DNA of 64,000 bases. Origin: Firmicutes bacterium HGW-Firmicutes-16 (GTDB lineage: Bacteria > Bacillota > Clostridia > Oscillospirales > Oscillospiraceae). Below are positions 7,338 through 15,756 of the stretch, one piece after another. The position numbers and the translations under genes were made by a program. The notes under the pieces were generated by a model that did not search any database, was not told where the DNA came from, and saw only the letters and a program-made list of their open reading frames with translations. The stretch covers positions 1-64,000 of the forward strand of contig PGZZ01000008.1 in assembly GCA_002841545.1 (NCBI GenBank). Reading direction: 5' to 3'. How positions within the stretch are numbered: position 1 is the stretch's first letter; each line of letters opens with the position of its first letter.

Positions 7338-9113
7338 ATGAGCAAGTATCAGAAAATCTGCAAAAAAATCGCACAGCTTTCGCCTGAGGTAAGTGTTAAG
7401 GAAGAGCGCGGCTGCATTGTGCTTCGGGGCGAAGTGGACTCTTGGGAAACGGCGGTTAATGCCGGAAAGCTCGCCGCAAAAGACGCGCAATACATAGGAG
7501 TTGTTAACGATATAAGGCTGAAGGGCTTTGTCGAGCATCCCCGCCTGCCTTTAGAGCATGATGCAAGTCTCGATGAGATGCGTCCCGATGTGCTAATAAT
7601 CGGCGGGGGAATTACCGGCTGTGCTATAGCCCGTGAGCTGTCCAAATGGAAGCTCAATACCGTACTGGTCGAAAAAGGCCCTGATGTAGCGTATGGTCAG
7701 TCCCGCGCGAACGGCGGCGTCGTTCATGTAGGAATTAACTTCTCCAAGCATTCGCAGAAGCACTACTACAACATCAGAGGAAACTCTATGTATGCCGAGC
7801 TGTCAAAACAGCTGGATGTACCTTTTGAGCAAAAGGGTCAAGTTCTGCTCTGCTGTAAGAAGTGGGAAAGACTGCTTGTTGGGGCTCTGAAGCTGCATGG
7901 AAAGTCAATGGGAATACGAGGAGTATGCTGGCTTGGGCGAGAGGAACTGCTAAAGCACGAGCCCTGCGCGCCGGATTTCGTAATCGGCGGTATGTATATG
8001 CCTACAGGTGGCATCACAAGCCCCATGGAGATGACTGCGGCTCTTGCGGAAAACGCCTCAGCAAACGGCGTCCGACTCTTTCTTAACACAGCCGTGCTGG
8101 ACATGGAAACCAAAAACGGACATATAGTAAGCGTGGACACGAATCGCGGTAGACTATACCCAAAGCTCGTCATAAATGCTGCAGGCGTCTACTCCGATAA
8201 GATTGCTGAAATGGCTGGCGACCGCACCTTCACCATCCATCCACGCCGCGGCACAGACATAATAACGGATAAAAAAGCCGGTTATATGGTCAAAACCAGC
8301 ATGGAGAAATCGCCCTTCAGCATTCTTCCGTATCAAAACTCGCAGATTCCCCGCGGACCTCTCGGTCGAATTAAGTTTATGATGAACATCCTGCACAGCA
8401 ACACCAAGGGAATAGGACTGATTCATTCCATACACGGCAATATGCTTATCGGCCCGAACGCAATTGAAACCCCTGACCGCGAGGACACCGCGACACGCCG
8501 CGAGGAAGTGGAAGAAATCATAAAGGTTCAGCAGCACGTTGCCACGGATTTGAAATTCAGCGATATTATCGCCTACTTCACCGGTGTGCGCTCCGCGACC
8601 TATGAGGAAGATTTCGTTGTTCGCCGAGGCATTTTTACTGACAACATCATTGAGGCGGCAGGGATACAGTCCCCCGGAGTCACGGCGGCGCCTGCTATTG
8701 CTGTGGATATATCCAAGTGGGCTGTGGAAGCCCTTTCAAGCAACATGGCAGTTAAGAAAAACGATTCCTTCGATCCGGTGCGTCACGCACCGCCCCGTCT
8801 TGCCCATATGAACGAGCAGGAAAGAAACGCTCTGATTCTTAAAAATCCCGATTACGGCGTTATAATCTGCCGCTGTGAAGAAATAAGTAAGGGCGAGATT
8901 CTCGACGCTCTGAATTCTCCCCTCTGCGTACCCACGCTGGACGGTATTAAGCGGCGGCTGCGCCCGGGTATGGGAAGATGTCAGGGCGGTTTCTGCTCTC
9001 CGCTCGTGATGCAGATAATTGCCGAACATGAGGGCATACCGCTCTCAGAAGTAAAAAAGAGTTCGGTGGAGTCTGTCGTAACCTTTGGCGAAACGAAGGG
9101 GGCGGCGGTATGA
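7338..9113 (+). CDS. GlpA-like FAD-dependent dehydrogenase with N-terminal BON-like and C-terminal [2Fe-2S] domains
   Basis: 591 aa flavoprotein related to anaerobic glycerol-3-phosphate dehydrogenase subunit A. Residues 1 to about 75 form a small alpha/beta region resembling a BON domain. A DAO-type FAD domain begins at about residue 84 (VLIIGGGITGCAIA). The C-terminal BFD-like domain carries four cysteines in a CxC...CxxxxC arrangement (ICRCEE and GRCQGGFC) expected to hold a [2Fe-2S] cluster. The start follows the kinase gene by 9 nt with a weak ribosome site. The gene overlaps the next flavoprotein by ATGA, so the two are probably made together as a complex. The donor could be glycerol 3-phosphate or another hydroxyacid or phosphate ester. 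Confidence 0.9.
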   Translation: MSKYQKICKKIAQLSPEVSVKEERGCIVLRGEVDSWETAVNAGKLAAKDAQYIGVVNDIRLKGFVEHPRLPLEHDASLDEMRPDVLIIGGGITGCAIARELSKWKLNTVLVEKGPDVAYGQSRANGGVVHVGINFSKHSQKHYYNIRGNSMYAELSKQLDVPFEQKGQVLLCCKKWERLLVGALKLHGKSMGIRGVCWLGREELLKHEPCAPDFVIGGMYMPTGGITSPMEMTAALAENASANGVRLFLNTAVLDMETKNGHIVSVDTNRGRLYPKLVINAAGVYSDKIAEMAGDRTFTIHPRRGTDIITDKKAGYMVKTSMEKSPFSILPYQNSQIPRGPLGRIKFMMNILHSNTKGIGLIHSIHGNMLIGPNAIETPDREDTATRREEVEEIIKVQQHVATDLKFSDIIAYFTGVRSATYEEDFVVRRGIFTDNIIEAAGIQSPGVTAAPAIAVDISKWAVEALSSNMAVKKNDSFDPVRHAPPRLAHMNEQERNALILKNPDYGVIICRCEEISKGEILDALNSPLCVPTLDGIKRRLRPGMGRCQGGFCSPLVMQIIAEHEGIPLSEVKKSSVESVVTFGETKGAAV

Positions 9114-10369
9114 CAAACACAGACGTTATTGTAATTGGCGGAGGTCCTGCCGGTCTTGCGGCAGCGATAGCTGCAAAAAAGGCCGGCGCGGAAGTCCTTC
9201 TCATAGAGCGCGAGGCACGCCTCGGCGGAATACTCAAGCAGTGCATTCACGACGGTTTCGGGCTCGTACGCTTCGGAGAAAAACTCTCCGGTCCCGAATA
9301 TGCGGAGCGGTTTATTCAAAAATTCGATGAAGCGAACATCGAAGCGCTGACCCTTACCTTCGTGACAAAGATAGAAAAAACACCGGAGGGTATTCGTCTC
9401 ACTGCCGTCAACCGTAACGGTGTTGTACAGCTCTTGTCAAAGGCTCTCGTGCTTGCAACGGGCTGCAGAGAACGCACTGCAAAGCAAATTTTCATTCACG
9501 GCACACGTCCCTCCGGAATTTTCACCGCCGGTACAGCTCAGCATTTCATCAATCTTCTCGGTCAGATGCCTACGAAAAAATGCGTCATCCTCGGCAGCGG
9601 AGACATAGGGCTCATCATGGCGCGGCGCATTACGCTCGAGGGTGGAAAAGTCGTGGGCGTTTATGAGGCAAAGTCCACTCCCTCCGGTCTGACGAGGAAC
9701 ATATACCAGTGCCTGTACGACTATGACATTCCGCTGTATCTCTCCAAAACCGTCACCAGAGTGTTCGGCGATGACCGCCTGGCCGCAGTCGAGGTCTGCT
9801 CGGTCGACGAAAATATGCGTCCGATTGAAGAGACCTTTGAAATCGTGGAATGTGATTCGCTGATTCTGTCGGTTGGGCTCATTCCCGAAAACGAGCTTGC
9901 CGAGAACCTCGGAGTGGAGCTTGACCCGCGCACCAAGGGGCCCGTCTGCGACGAGCACCTCATGACCTCGGTGGACGGGGTTTTCTCCTGTGGAAATGCC
10001 CTGCATGTGAATGACCTTGTCGACTATGTCTCGGAATCGGGAGAATGCGCCGGCAAAGCGGCGGCGAACTTCTTGCGCAGAGAGCGGACTGAAATCGAAT
10101 TAATTATTGGCAAGAACGTGCAGTATCTGATTCCTCAGCGTCTCGACCTGAACGCGGAGGATTTGAAGACTGTGCTCTATTTCCGCAGCCGCGAGGTTCT
10201 CCAAAAGAATTCTCTCATTTTGACCGTAGACGGCTGCGATGTTTACCGCAAATGGTTTTCCGTTCTGCGCCCGCCTGAAATGGAACGGGTTGAGTTCGAC
10301 TTCGGACCGCTCGGGCTCACGCCACAGTCGCAGGTATATTTCAGAATTGAGGAGGTCGAGCGCACATGA
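9110..10369 (+). CDS. NAD(P)/FAD-dependent oxidoreductase, partner subunit
   Basis: 419 aa pyridine nucleotide-disulfide-type flavoprotein without a redox disulfide. The N-terminal FAD motif VIVIGGGPAGLAAA and a second dinucleotide motif VILGSGDIGLIMA (about residue 160) are clear. Proteins of this type pair with GlpA-like dehydrogenases and DUF1667 proteins in Clostridia and probably carry electrons from the dehydrogenase onwards. It overlaps both neighbours by 4 nt (ATGA), a sign of coupled translation and a stable complex. Confidence 0.9.
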   Translation: MTNTDVIVIGGGPAGLAAAIAAKKAGAEVLLIEREARLGGILKQCIHDGFGLVRFGEKLSGPEYAERFIQKFDEANIEALTLTFVTKIEKTPEGIRLTAVNRNGVVQLLSKALVLATGCRERTAKQIFIHGTRPSGIFTAGTAQHFINLLGQMPTKKCVILGSGDIGLIMARRITLEGGKVVGVYEAKSTPSGLTRNIYQCLYDYDIPLYLSKTVTRVFGDDRLAAVEVCSVDENMRPIEETFEIVECDSLILSVGLIPENELAENLGVELDPRTKGPVCDEHLMTSVDGVFSCGNALHVNDLVDYVSESGECAGKAAANFLRRERTEIELIIGKNVQYLIPQRLDLNAEDLKTVLYFRSREVLQKNSLILTVDGCDVYRKWFSVLRPPEMERVEFDFGPLGLTPQSQVYFRIEEVERT

Positions 10370-10728
10370 AAGAGCTTGTTTGTATCGTCTGCCCCAATGG
10401 CTGTGTGATGACGGTAAATTCGGACGGGCAAAGCATCACCGTAACCGGAAATAAATGTCCTAAAGGCGAGCAGTTCGCGTATGCTGAGGAAACAAACCCT
10501 ACTCGCACCATCTGCTCCACGGTTAAAACCGCGTTTCCATATGCGCCTGTTCTGCCTGTTCGAGTCTCTGCGGAGATTCCCAAAAACCGCATTTTTGACG
10601 TGATGTGTGAAATAAACAAGGTCGTGTTGAGGCAGCCCATCGCTTGCGGCGACGCGGTGATAACAAATGTTCTCAGTCTTGGAGTCGACATCATTGCAAC
10701 GAGCAATATTCTCAAACAGTCATCCTAA
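10366..10728 (+). CDS. DUF1667 domain protein (small Fe-S-type subunit)
   Basis: 120 aa protein with four cysteines near the N-terminus (Cys6, Cys9, Cys13 and Cys31; CIVCPNGC and KCPKG), a pattern that could hold an iron-sulfur cluster. This is the DUF1667 family, commonly the third gene after GlpA-like and FAD oxidoreductase genes. A role as electron carrier or assembly subunit of the dehydrogenase is inferred from that conserved order; no biochemical role is claimed here. The gene starts inside the stop of its neighbour and is followed by a terminator. Confidence 0.9.
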   Translation: MKELVCIVCPNGCVMTVNSDGQSITVTGNKCPKGEQFAYAEETNPTRTICSTVKTAFPYAPVLPVRVSAEIPKNRIFDVMCEINKVVLRQPIACGDAVITNVLSLGVDIIATSNILKQSS

Positions 10729-10752
10729 TTTTCATAAGCGCGCATTTTACAA

Positions 10753-10790
10753 ATCGAGCCCTGATACAGAATCAGGGCCCGATTATTTTC
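10753..10790. terminator. Intrinsic terminator between convergent operons
   Basis: Stem of ATCG and GCCCTGAT with their complements, each side separated by one unpaired base, around the loop ACAGA, followed by TATTTTC on the plus strand. It ends the dehydrogenase operon and may also serve the convergent RpiR gene. Confidence 0.85.
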
Positions 10791-10795
10791 TATTA

Positions 10796-11647
10796 TCAGC
10801 TACCCTGCTTCACACAGCTTACGTTGGTGTGATCCATGGAACCTGTGTGCTTTTCGTAATTTGCGTTTATAAGCGCCGTAAACAGCACGTCTATCATGTT
10901 CAGCGTTGAAATGCGGCTCGACATACCGCCCAGACGGTCCCATGATTCGCTTGCATCAACATACAGGTTATATCTGCAAAGCTTGCTAAGGTCATTTTCA
11001 CCGAAGGACGTAAGCGATACGGTCGGCACTCCGACCCTGACAAGCTCGGACGTGACTTCGATTATTTCATCGGTCATGCCCGTATACGAAATGAGGAAAG
11101 CGAGAGTTCCCTGTGTATATGCCTTAGCGTTTATAAGCATCGAAACGCGGTCCTTATAGGCCGAACTCGGAATTCCAAGACGCATACATTTAATCTGTGC
11201 GTCCTCCGCAACCACGTTCGACGGACCGACACCATAAAAATCGATTCTTGCCGCTCGCGACATCTCCACTATTACGCTGTCGAGAGTCTCTGCGCTGTTA
11301 AGGTTCATAGTATCGATTATAGATTTTGCGTTCTGGTTTGAAACCTTCTTGATAATATCGTCGGTGGAATCATACCGTCCGACCGGAGTCGTCGCGGATT
11401 CCAAAATAGAATCCGTACTGTAATTCGACATTTCGGAGGACAGACGAAGCCTGAAGTCGATGTAGCTATCCACGCCGAGCTTTTTGCAAAGCCGCTTCAC
11501 AGTCGCAGTTGATGTAAAAGTCTTTTCAGCGAGATCCACAATACCGATATTGAAAATATCGTTCAAATTTTCAAAAATATAATCGACAATATGCCGCTCC
11601 GACGGAGACAGATCCTTGATCTGCCGCATCTTCACCAAGAGGCTCAT
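10796..11647 (-). CDS. RpiR/MurR-family transcriptional regulator
   Basis: 283 aa. The N-terminal HTH_6 domain (residues 1 to about 77; VDLAEKTFTSTATVKRLCKKLG) is followed by a SIS domain (about residues 110-250) that in this family binds phosphosugars such as amino-sugar 6-phosphates or N-acetylmuramate 6-phosphate. It is the last gene of the minus-strand PTS unit, so it is the likely regulator of the amino-sugar genes around it. Candidate operators of the form TGAAATA-N-TATTTCA occur just upstream of it and before the EIIB gene. Confidence 0.92.
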   Translation of the reverse strand: MSLLVKMRQIKDLSPSERHIVDYIFENLNDIFNIGIVDLAEKTFTSTATVKRLCKKLGVDSYIDFRLRLSSEMSNYSTDSILESATTPVGRYDSTDDIIKKVSNQNAKSIIDTMNLNSAETLDSVIVEMSRAARIDFYGVGPSNVVAEDAQIKCMRLGIPSSAYKDRVSMLINAKAYTQGTLAFLISYTGMTDEIIEVTSELVRVGVPTVSLTSFGENDLSKLCRYNLYVDASESWDRLGGMSSRISTLNMIDVLFTALINANYEKHTGSMDHTNVSCVKQGS

Positions 11648-11704
11648 AAATCCATCCCTTTCGCTGTCCGCGATGCGGGCAGCATGTACTTGAAATATAT
11701 GTAG

Positions 11705-11732
11705 TCTGAAATAGTATTTACTTTATTTCAGA
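11705..11732. promoter_or_regulatory. Candidate RpiR operator at the HPr/rpiR junction
   Basis: Inverted repeat TCTGAAATA (11705-11713) and TATTTCAGA (11724-11732) with a 10-bp spacer. The left part also forms a looser dyad TGAAATA-g-TATTTAC. It overlaps the stop codon of the HPr gene and lies upstream of rpiR. A similar sequence precedes the EIIB gene. Confidence 0.45.
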
Positions 11733-11991
11733 GGTTTTCCGACTGGAATATACCGCGGATAGCGTCTGCGAGCTCCTGCTCGTTTTCTCCTTCGACGGAG
11801 ACTGAAATTGTCTCCCCCTGATTTACCTGCAAACCAAGGATGGCGAACATCCTTTTTCCGTCCGCTGATGCTCCGTTGTGGGTGACTGTCACTTTCGTAT
11901 GCTTATATGGGGCAGAGGCCTTCACCATTATTCCCACGGGACGGGCATGCAGTCCCATTGAATCCTTAATCTTATAATCAAAAGACACCAT
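11728..11991 (-). CDS. HPr family phosphocarrier protein lacking the regulatory Ser46
   Basis: 87 aa. The phosphorelay site is intact (GLHARP, His15), so it can take phosphate from enzyme I and pass it to an EIIA. In Bacillus-type HPr the serine phosphorylated by HPr kinase sits in the motif KSIMG; here the aligned stretch reads KRMFA, so that serine is replaced by Arg47. The protein therefore looks made for transport phosphorelay and not for CcpA-dependent catabolite repression. AAAGGAG precedes the ATG. It lies in one transcription unit with EIIA and RpiR. Confidence 0.93.
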   Translation of the reverse strand: MVSFDYKIKDSMGLHARPVGIMVKASAPYKHTKVTVTHNGASADGKRMFAILGLQVNQGETISVSVEGENEQELADAIRGIFQSENL

Positions 11992-12010
11992 GTCTTTTTC
12001 TCCTTTGCTT

Positions 12011-12742
12011 TTACTTGGTTTCGAGGATTTCGGGCGTTATGAGCGCCTGCTTTATAATTTCTTCATAATCTGTACCGGAAAGAGGTTTCGAGGCGGTATT
12101 GAGATATTTTTCTCTCTGCGGTGCGTCGCCCTTGAAATGTGCGAGCTTTGCAAGTCTAAAATACATCACGCCGCGCATAACTGGGTGCTCGGTATTTTCA
12201 GCCTTCTTCTTAAGCTTGTCCATATATGAGACATCTTTGTCCAAATAAACTCGAATTATCTCCTGCCCCTCTTCCAAAAGGGTGCGGTATCTGTCCTCTT
12301 CGTCGGCCTTGACAGAATGGAGGTACGTTTGCAACTTCTCAAAGCTTGCCTTTGCCTCGTCTGCTTCTCCTACCGAAACAAAAAAGGACATGCGCTTCTG
12401 GTAATACTCCACCTTGTCCCTCGGCTCCAGCCTCATCATGTCGAGCTCTTTAACGAGGGAGCGTATAGCGTCATCATTGCCGGTTTTCAAATAGCCGTCG
12501 AGCTTTAAAAGGAGCATTATTGGCTTTCTAAAGACAAAGCTCAGCCTCTTGTTATGCTCAAGTCGCTCCAGATAGAGCTCGGCATCGCTTTTAAATAGCC
12601 TATCTAGCTCAAGCTCCGCCTGTCGTCTGGCATAAACCAGAAATTGCAGCAGAACGAACGCCAAAACCACCATAACGGCAAAGCCTATGATGAAAGGCTT
12701 ATATTGGACCCAGAACTCTCCCGCCGAAATTAACTTGATCAT
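12011..12742 (-). CDS. Membrane-anchored helical (TPR-like) protein of the PTS operon
   Basis: 243 aa, not recognised as a named family. One N-terminal transmembrane helix (about residues 15-37, IIGFAVMVVLAFVLLQFLVY) is followed by a charged, all-helical region whose spaced Leu/Tyr/Ala pattern suggests TPR-like repeats facing the cytoplasm. Its start overlaps the stop of the EIIA gene (TAATG), and HPr follows 19 nt downstream, so it is firmly inside the PTS operon. A scaffold or stress-sensing role near the transporter is only a guess. Confidence 0.75.
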   Translation of the reverse strand: MIKLISAGEFWVQYKPFIIGFAVMVVLAFVLLQFLVYARRQAELELDRLFKSDAELYLERLEHNKRLSFVFRKPIMLLLKLDGYLKTGNDDAIRSLVKELDMMRLEPRDKVEYYQKRMSFFVSVGEADEAKASFEKLQTYLHSVKADEEDRYRTLLEEGQEIIRVYLDKDVSYMDKLKKKAENTEHPVMRGVMYFRLAKLAHFKGDAPQREKYLNTASKPLSGTDYEEIIKQALITPEILETK

Positions 12743-13134
12743 TACTTTTTACCCGTAGAATAAATTAGTATGCTTGAACGTGCCACATCCGCCGCCTGCT
12801 CCGCAAGCTCGATGGGCGCAAGGTCCAGGCTGTAAACCATATCGGTATAGGCGGAGGTGTTGAGTCCCGCCACAACAGCATAGTTTTCTTTCTCGGAGCA
12901 GATAATCGCGGCCTCGCGGAAGGGCGAACCGCCAGAAAGGTCGCAGGCAAATAGCACATCGCAGCCTTCTGTTTCCTTAAGCGCCTTTGCTATGTTTCCC
13001 CGCAGAATTTCAAGGTCATCCTGCTCATTGAAGTCCACAAAAAGGAAATCGGGCACATCTCCGACCAGCATATTTATATTTCTTTTCATGGCCGAGCCGT
13101 AACCGGCGTGGCCGATGACTATTACCTTCGTCAT
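12742..13134 (-). CDS. PTS mannose-family EIIA component
   Basis: 130 aa single-domain EIIA of the mannose/fructose/sorbose family. The phosphorylated His is expected at His9 in IGHAGYG near the N-terminus, where ManX has its active His10. The rest (FACDLSGGSPF, VVAGLN) fits the family. GGAGG lies upstream of the ATG. It receives phosphate from HPr, encoded two genes downstream, and passes it to EIIB. It is separated from EIIB-EIIC-EIID by a SIS gene and an internal terminator, so its amount may be set separately. Confidence 0.93.
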   Translation of the reverse strand: MTKVIVIGHAGYGSAMKRNINMLVGDVPDFLFVDFNEQDDLEILRGNIAKALKETEGCDVLFACDLSGGSPFREAAIICSEKENYAVVAGLNTSAYTDMVYSLDLAPIELAEQAADVARSSILIYSTGKK

Positions 13135-13193
13135 AATAAAGCCTCCGTTTTTCCTCAGAGTATAATAATATTAACACATATAGATTGAGATTT

Positions 13194-13237
13194 AAACAAA
13201 AACAGGAGTCTGCCGGGGCAAGCTCCTGTTTTTGTTT
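13194..13237 (-). terminator. Internal terminator/attenuator in the PTS operon
   Basis: Perfect 15-bp inverted repeat (13194-13208 and 13223-13237) around a 14-nt loop. Read on the minus strand, the right part of the stem is CTCCTGTTTTTGTTT, so the T tract is built into the hairpin. It lies downstream of the SIS gene and upstream of the EIIA gene, both on the minus strand. Confidence 0.85.
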
Positions 13238-13249
13238 AACCCGCGTTTC

Positions 13250-14011
13250 TCACATATTGTGATTTTTAAATACGGTTTCGGTATATGAGGCATAAACCTC
13301 GTTCATATAATCCTTGGGAACCTCGGTGACGTTGGGAGAAACGAAGATAAACATCTTGTGACCCATCTTCTGGAGGCGCAGCGCAGTTTCCGAAGCGATG
13401 CTCTGGGAGATGGTAATAACCGCCACAGTCGAGGATGCGCCGACCTTCTGGTAATAATCGGGTATCTCCACTAGGGCGTCTTCGAGCGGACAGCAGTTGT
13501 CAATAAGGACATCCGCAAGATCCCCGAGCTTTTTGCCGGAGGAATGTGCCGGAGCGGCCTTTTTATAGTTCTCGCCGCTTGTTATGGCAATAACCTTTAG
13601 TCCGTGCTCCTTGGCGTACATTGCGGCCTCGATGGGAGCCGCGTTGAGTCCTCCGTGGGAGTACACTATTAAAGCCTCGCCCTGCTGGAAGTTGTAGCTC
13701 TGGAGGAAATTCTTTATATATCCCTCCTGGCGCTCTATCCAGAGAAGCTCGCGCGCGCCGCCGGGGCCTATGGCATTCGACCACATGAGCCTTGGGTCCA
13801 TGCAGGGGTGCCAGCCGACAAGTCCGCCGTAACGAGGGAACACATCCTGTACGGGCAGAACGCTGTGCCCGCTGCCGAACAGGTGCACTAGCTTACCCGA
13901 GCCTATGACCTCAGCGCAGATGTCGGCGGCTTTTTCGATGTTCTGAGTTTGTTCAGCGCCGATTTTGTTGATTACTTCTGTAATTTTCTTTAGATACTCC
14001 AACTGTGACAT
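13250..14011 (-). CDS. SIS-domain phosphosugar isomerase-like protein (UPF0309 type)
   Basis: 253 aa protein with a single SIS fold, of the UPF0309/sugar isomerase-domain type. The phosphosugar-binding motifs LFGSGHS (about residue 45) and IVYSHGGLNAAP (about 115) are visible. AGGAG lies before the ATG. It sits directly after EIID, so it probably handles the phosphorylated sugar brought in by this PTS, perhaps as an isomerase, deaminase or lyase. Known relatives act on amino-sugar phosphates, which agrees with nagA and nagB nearby, but the reaction is not known from sequence. Confidence 0.85.
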   Translation of the reverse strand: MSQLEYLKKITEVINKIGAEQTQNIEKAADICAEVIGSGKLVHLFGSGHSVLPVQDVFPRYGGLVGWHPCMDPRLMWSNAIGPGGARELLWIERQEGYIKNFLQSYNFQQGEALIVYSHGGLNAAPIEAAMYAKEHGLKVIAITSGENYKKAAPAHSSGKKLGDLADVLIDNCCPLEDALVEIPDYYQKVGASSTVAVITISQSIASETALRLQKMGHKMFIFVSPNVTEVPKDYMNEVYASYTETVFKNHNM

Positions 14012-14038
14012 TTTTTTGTTCTCCTAGTTTTACTATAG

Positions 14039-14938
14039 TTATCCGACAAATGCTCCGATTCCGGGGATATATCCAACGGCAGTAAACACCGCAGCCAACA
14101 CGAGGATAAGGAGCATGATGACTATTGGTTTCCAGTTCTTTCTCGTATACAGCCAGTAGACGAAGATGGTCAGAGCCAGAGGAACGATTTTGGGGAATAC
14201 TGTGTTGAGCAGCTTATCAAGATTGAAAACAGAAATGCTGCCAGGTATATATGCCTGCGTTGCCTCATCAAACACCTGAGTGGCAGTCTTAATGTCGATA
14301 TTCAGGTTAGCGGTGACAAAGCTTGCCGTCAGTGCACCCACTACGAGAAGTCCGAGTATCGTGACAGCCCTAATGATCTTATCGAGCTGACCTGACACCA
14401 TGAATCTTTGAACGCCTTCAAGTCCTGCCCTGTAGCCCAGCTGGAAGATCTTCCAGCTCAGAAGATAAGTGCCGAGAGGATATACGATGATATAGATCAG
14501 CGGCCCAACCCATGGCGTTTCGGCAAGCGAGCTGGATATTGAAAGGCAGATTGTGAGTAGCAGAGGGATTATCGTCGCGACCCAGAGGGAATCGCCGATT
14601 GCGGAGGTGGGGCCTATGAGGGCGACTTTTGCTTCCTGAATTGCTTCGGGTGTGCCGACACCGTTTGCAAGCTGCTCTTCCATGCCGATTGCGATACCGT
14701 TGCAGACGGAACCGACCTGGGATTCGGTGTTGAACAGGGTTATATGCCGTCTAAGTCCGGCAGCCTTATCTTCCTTCTTCTCATAGAGCTCATCGATGAC
14801 GGGTGCCATGGACTGACCAAAGGCCATACCAAGCATTGATTCAGCCTGCTGAGAGCAGCCGTTCCAGAAGAACCAGTTGTTGAAGGATTTTCTAAGAGTT
14901 TTTCCGTTAAGTGTTTTCTTTTCATGTGCTTTAGCCAT
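14039..14938 (-). CDS. PTS mannose-family EIID component
   Basis: 299 aa membrane protein of the EIID family, which forms the sugar channel with EIIC. Family stretches seen are FNNWFFWNGCSQQAESMLG near the N-terminus and ALIGPTSAIGDSLWVA around residue 130, followed by about five hydrophobic segments in the second half. The ATG at 14938 is preferred over one eight codons upstream because AAAGGAGG lies 9 nt before it; it begins one base after the EIIC stop. It is translated together with EIIC. Confidence 0.95.
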   Translation of the reverse strand: MAKAHEKKTLNGKTLRKSFNNWFFWNGCSQQAESMLGMAFGQSMAPVIDELYEKKEDKAAGLRRHITLFNTESQVGSVCNGIAIGMEEQLANGVGTPEAIQEAKVALIGPTSAIGDSLWVATIIPLLLTICLSISSSLAETPWVGPLIYIIVYPLGTYLLSWKIFQLGYRAGLEGVQRFMVSGQLDKIIRAVTILGLLVVGALTASFVTANLNIDIKTATQVFDEATQAYIPGSISVFNLDKLLNTVFPKIVPLALTIFVYWLYTRKNWKPIVIMLLILVLAAVFTAVGYIPGIGAFVG

Positions 14939-14939
14939 C

Positions 14940-15713
14940 TTAAGCAACCTCCTTTCTGTCAATTATCTGATAGAAGATTATTGCGGCGAGGACGCCGATT
15001 ACAGCGACAGCCATCGTTCCGAGACTAAAATATGTTACCAGAACAAAACCGATGAGGAAGATGGCCCAGTCGTACTTTTTCCTTATAAGGAAAGAGAGAA
15101 TGATGCCCATACCTAGTGCAGCCATCATACTGCCGAAAGTGGAGATGCCCGTAATGAACCAGCTGGGAATATTGATGCCTTGTGATGCACCCGCTCTTAT
15201 TGCCAACAATACGATGACTGCTGGGATGAAGCGACAGGCAAATCCGATTAGCTGACCGCCGAGTAGGTTCGGCATCCACATTTTTTTAGCATCGCCGTTC
15301 AATGCAATTCTTTCAGCCCAGCGATTGAGCAGAACGTTGAGAGCATAATGGACGTTCCACATCGTGCCGCCGATAACACCGCCGATACCTGCTCCAGTGA
15401 AAGCAAGCCCGATGAGAGCCTCATTGCTTATATCTGGAGTCCTCATTGCCAGCGCCATAGCAGTACCTAAATACGTTGCATAGGAAAGGTCCCAGGCGAC
15501 CGCGCCTCCGGGAGTGACATTTGCCAGATAAGCAATCTGGAGGGGTATGCCGACGATCATAGCGGTCTGGACATCGCCCATGATAATACCAACTACGAAT
15601 GACGCAACCAGCGGTCTGCCAAGGCAATACCATCCGATCGTGTTGCCGACAATTGATCCTATCGCACCAAGGTAAATGAAAAGCGCAATCAGGATCACTT
15701 GTGCCATTGTCAT
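14940..15713 (-). CDS. PTS mannose-family EIIC component
   Basis: 257 aa polytopic membrane protein of the EIIC mannose/sorbose family, with 7-8 predicted hydrophobic segments and the typical PLQIAYLANVTPGGAVAWD region. GAGGAGG precedes the ATG. The gene lies between EIIB and EIID in the usual order. Confidence 0.95.
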   Translation of the reverse strand: MTMAQVILIALFIYLGAIGSIVGNTIGWYCLGRPLVASFVVGIIMGDVQTAMIVGIPLQIAYLANVTPGGAVAWDLSYATYLGTAMALAMRTPDISNEALIGLAFTGAGIGGVIGGTMWNVHYALNVLLNRWAERIALNGDAKKMWMPNLLGGQLIGFACRFIPAVIVLLAIRAGASQGINIPSWFITGISTFGSMMAALGMGIILSFLIRKKYDWAIFLIGFVLVTYFSLGTMAVAVIGVLAAIIFYQIIDRKEVA

Positions 15714-15756
15714 GATATATTCCTCCTCAATTCTATTCTATAAAAGCTTTCGCCAT

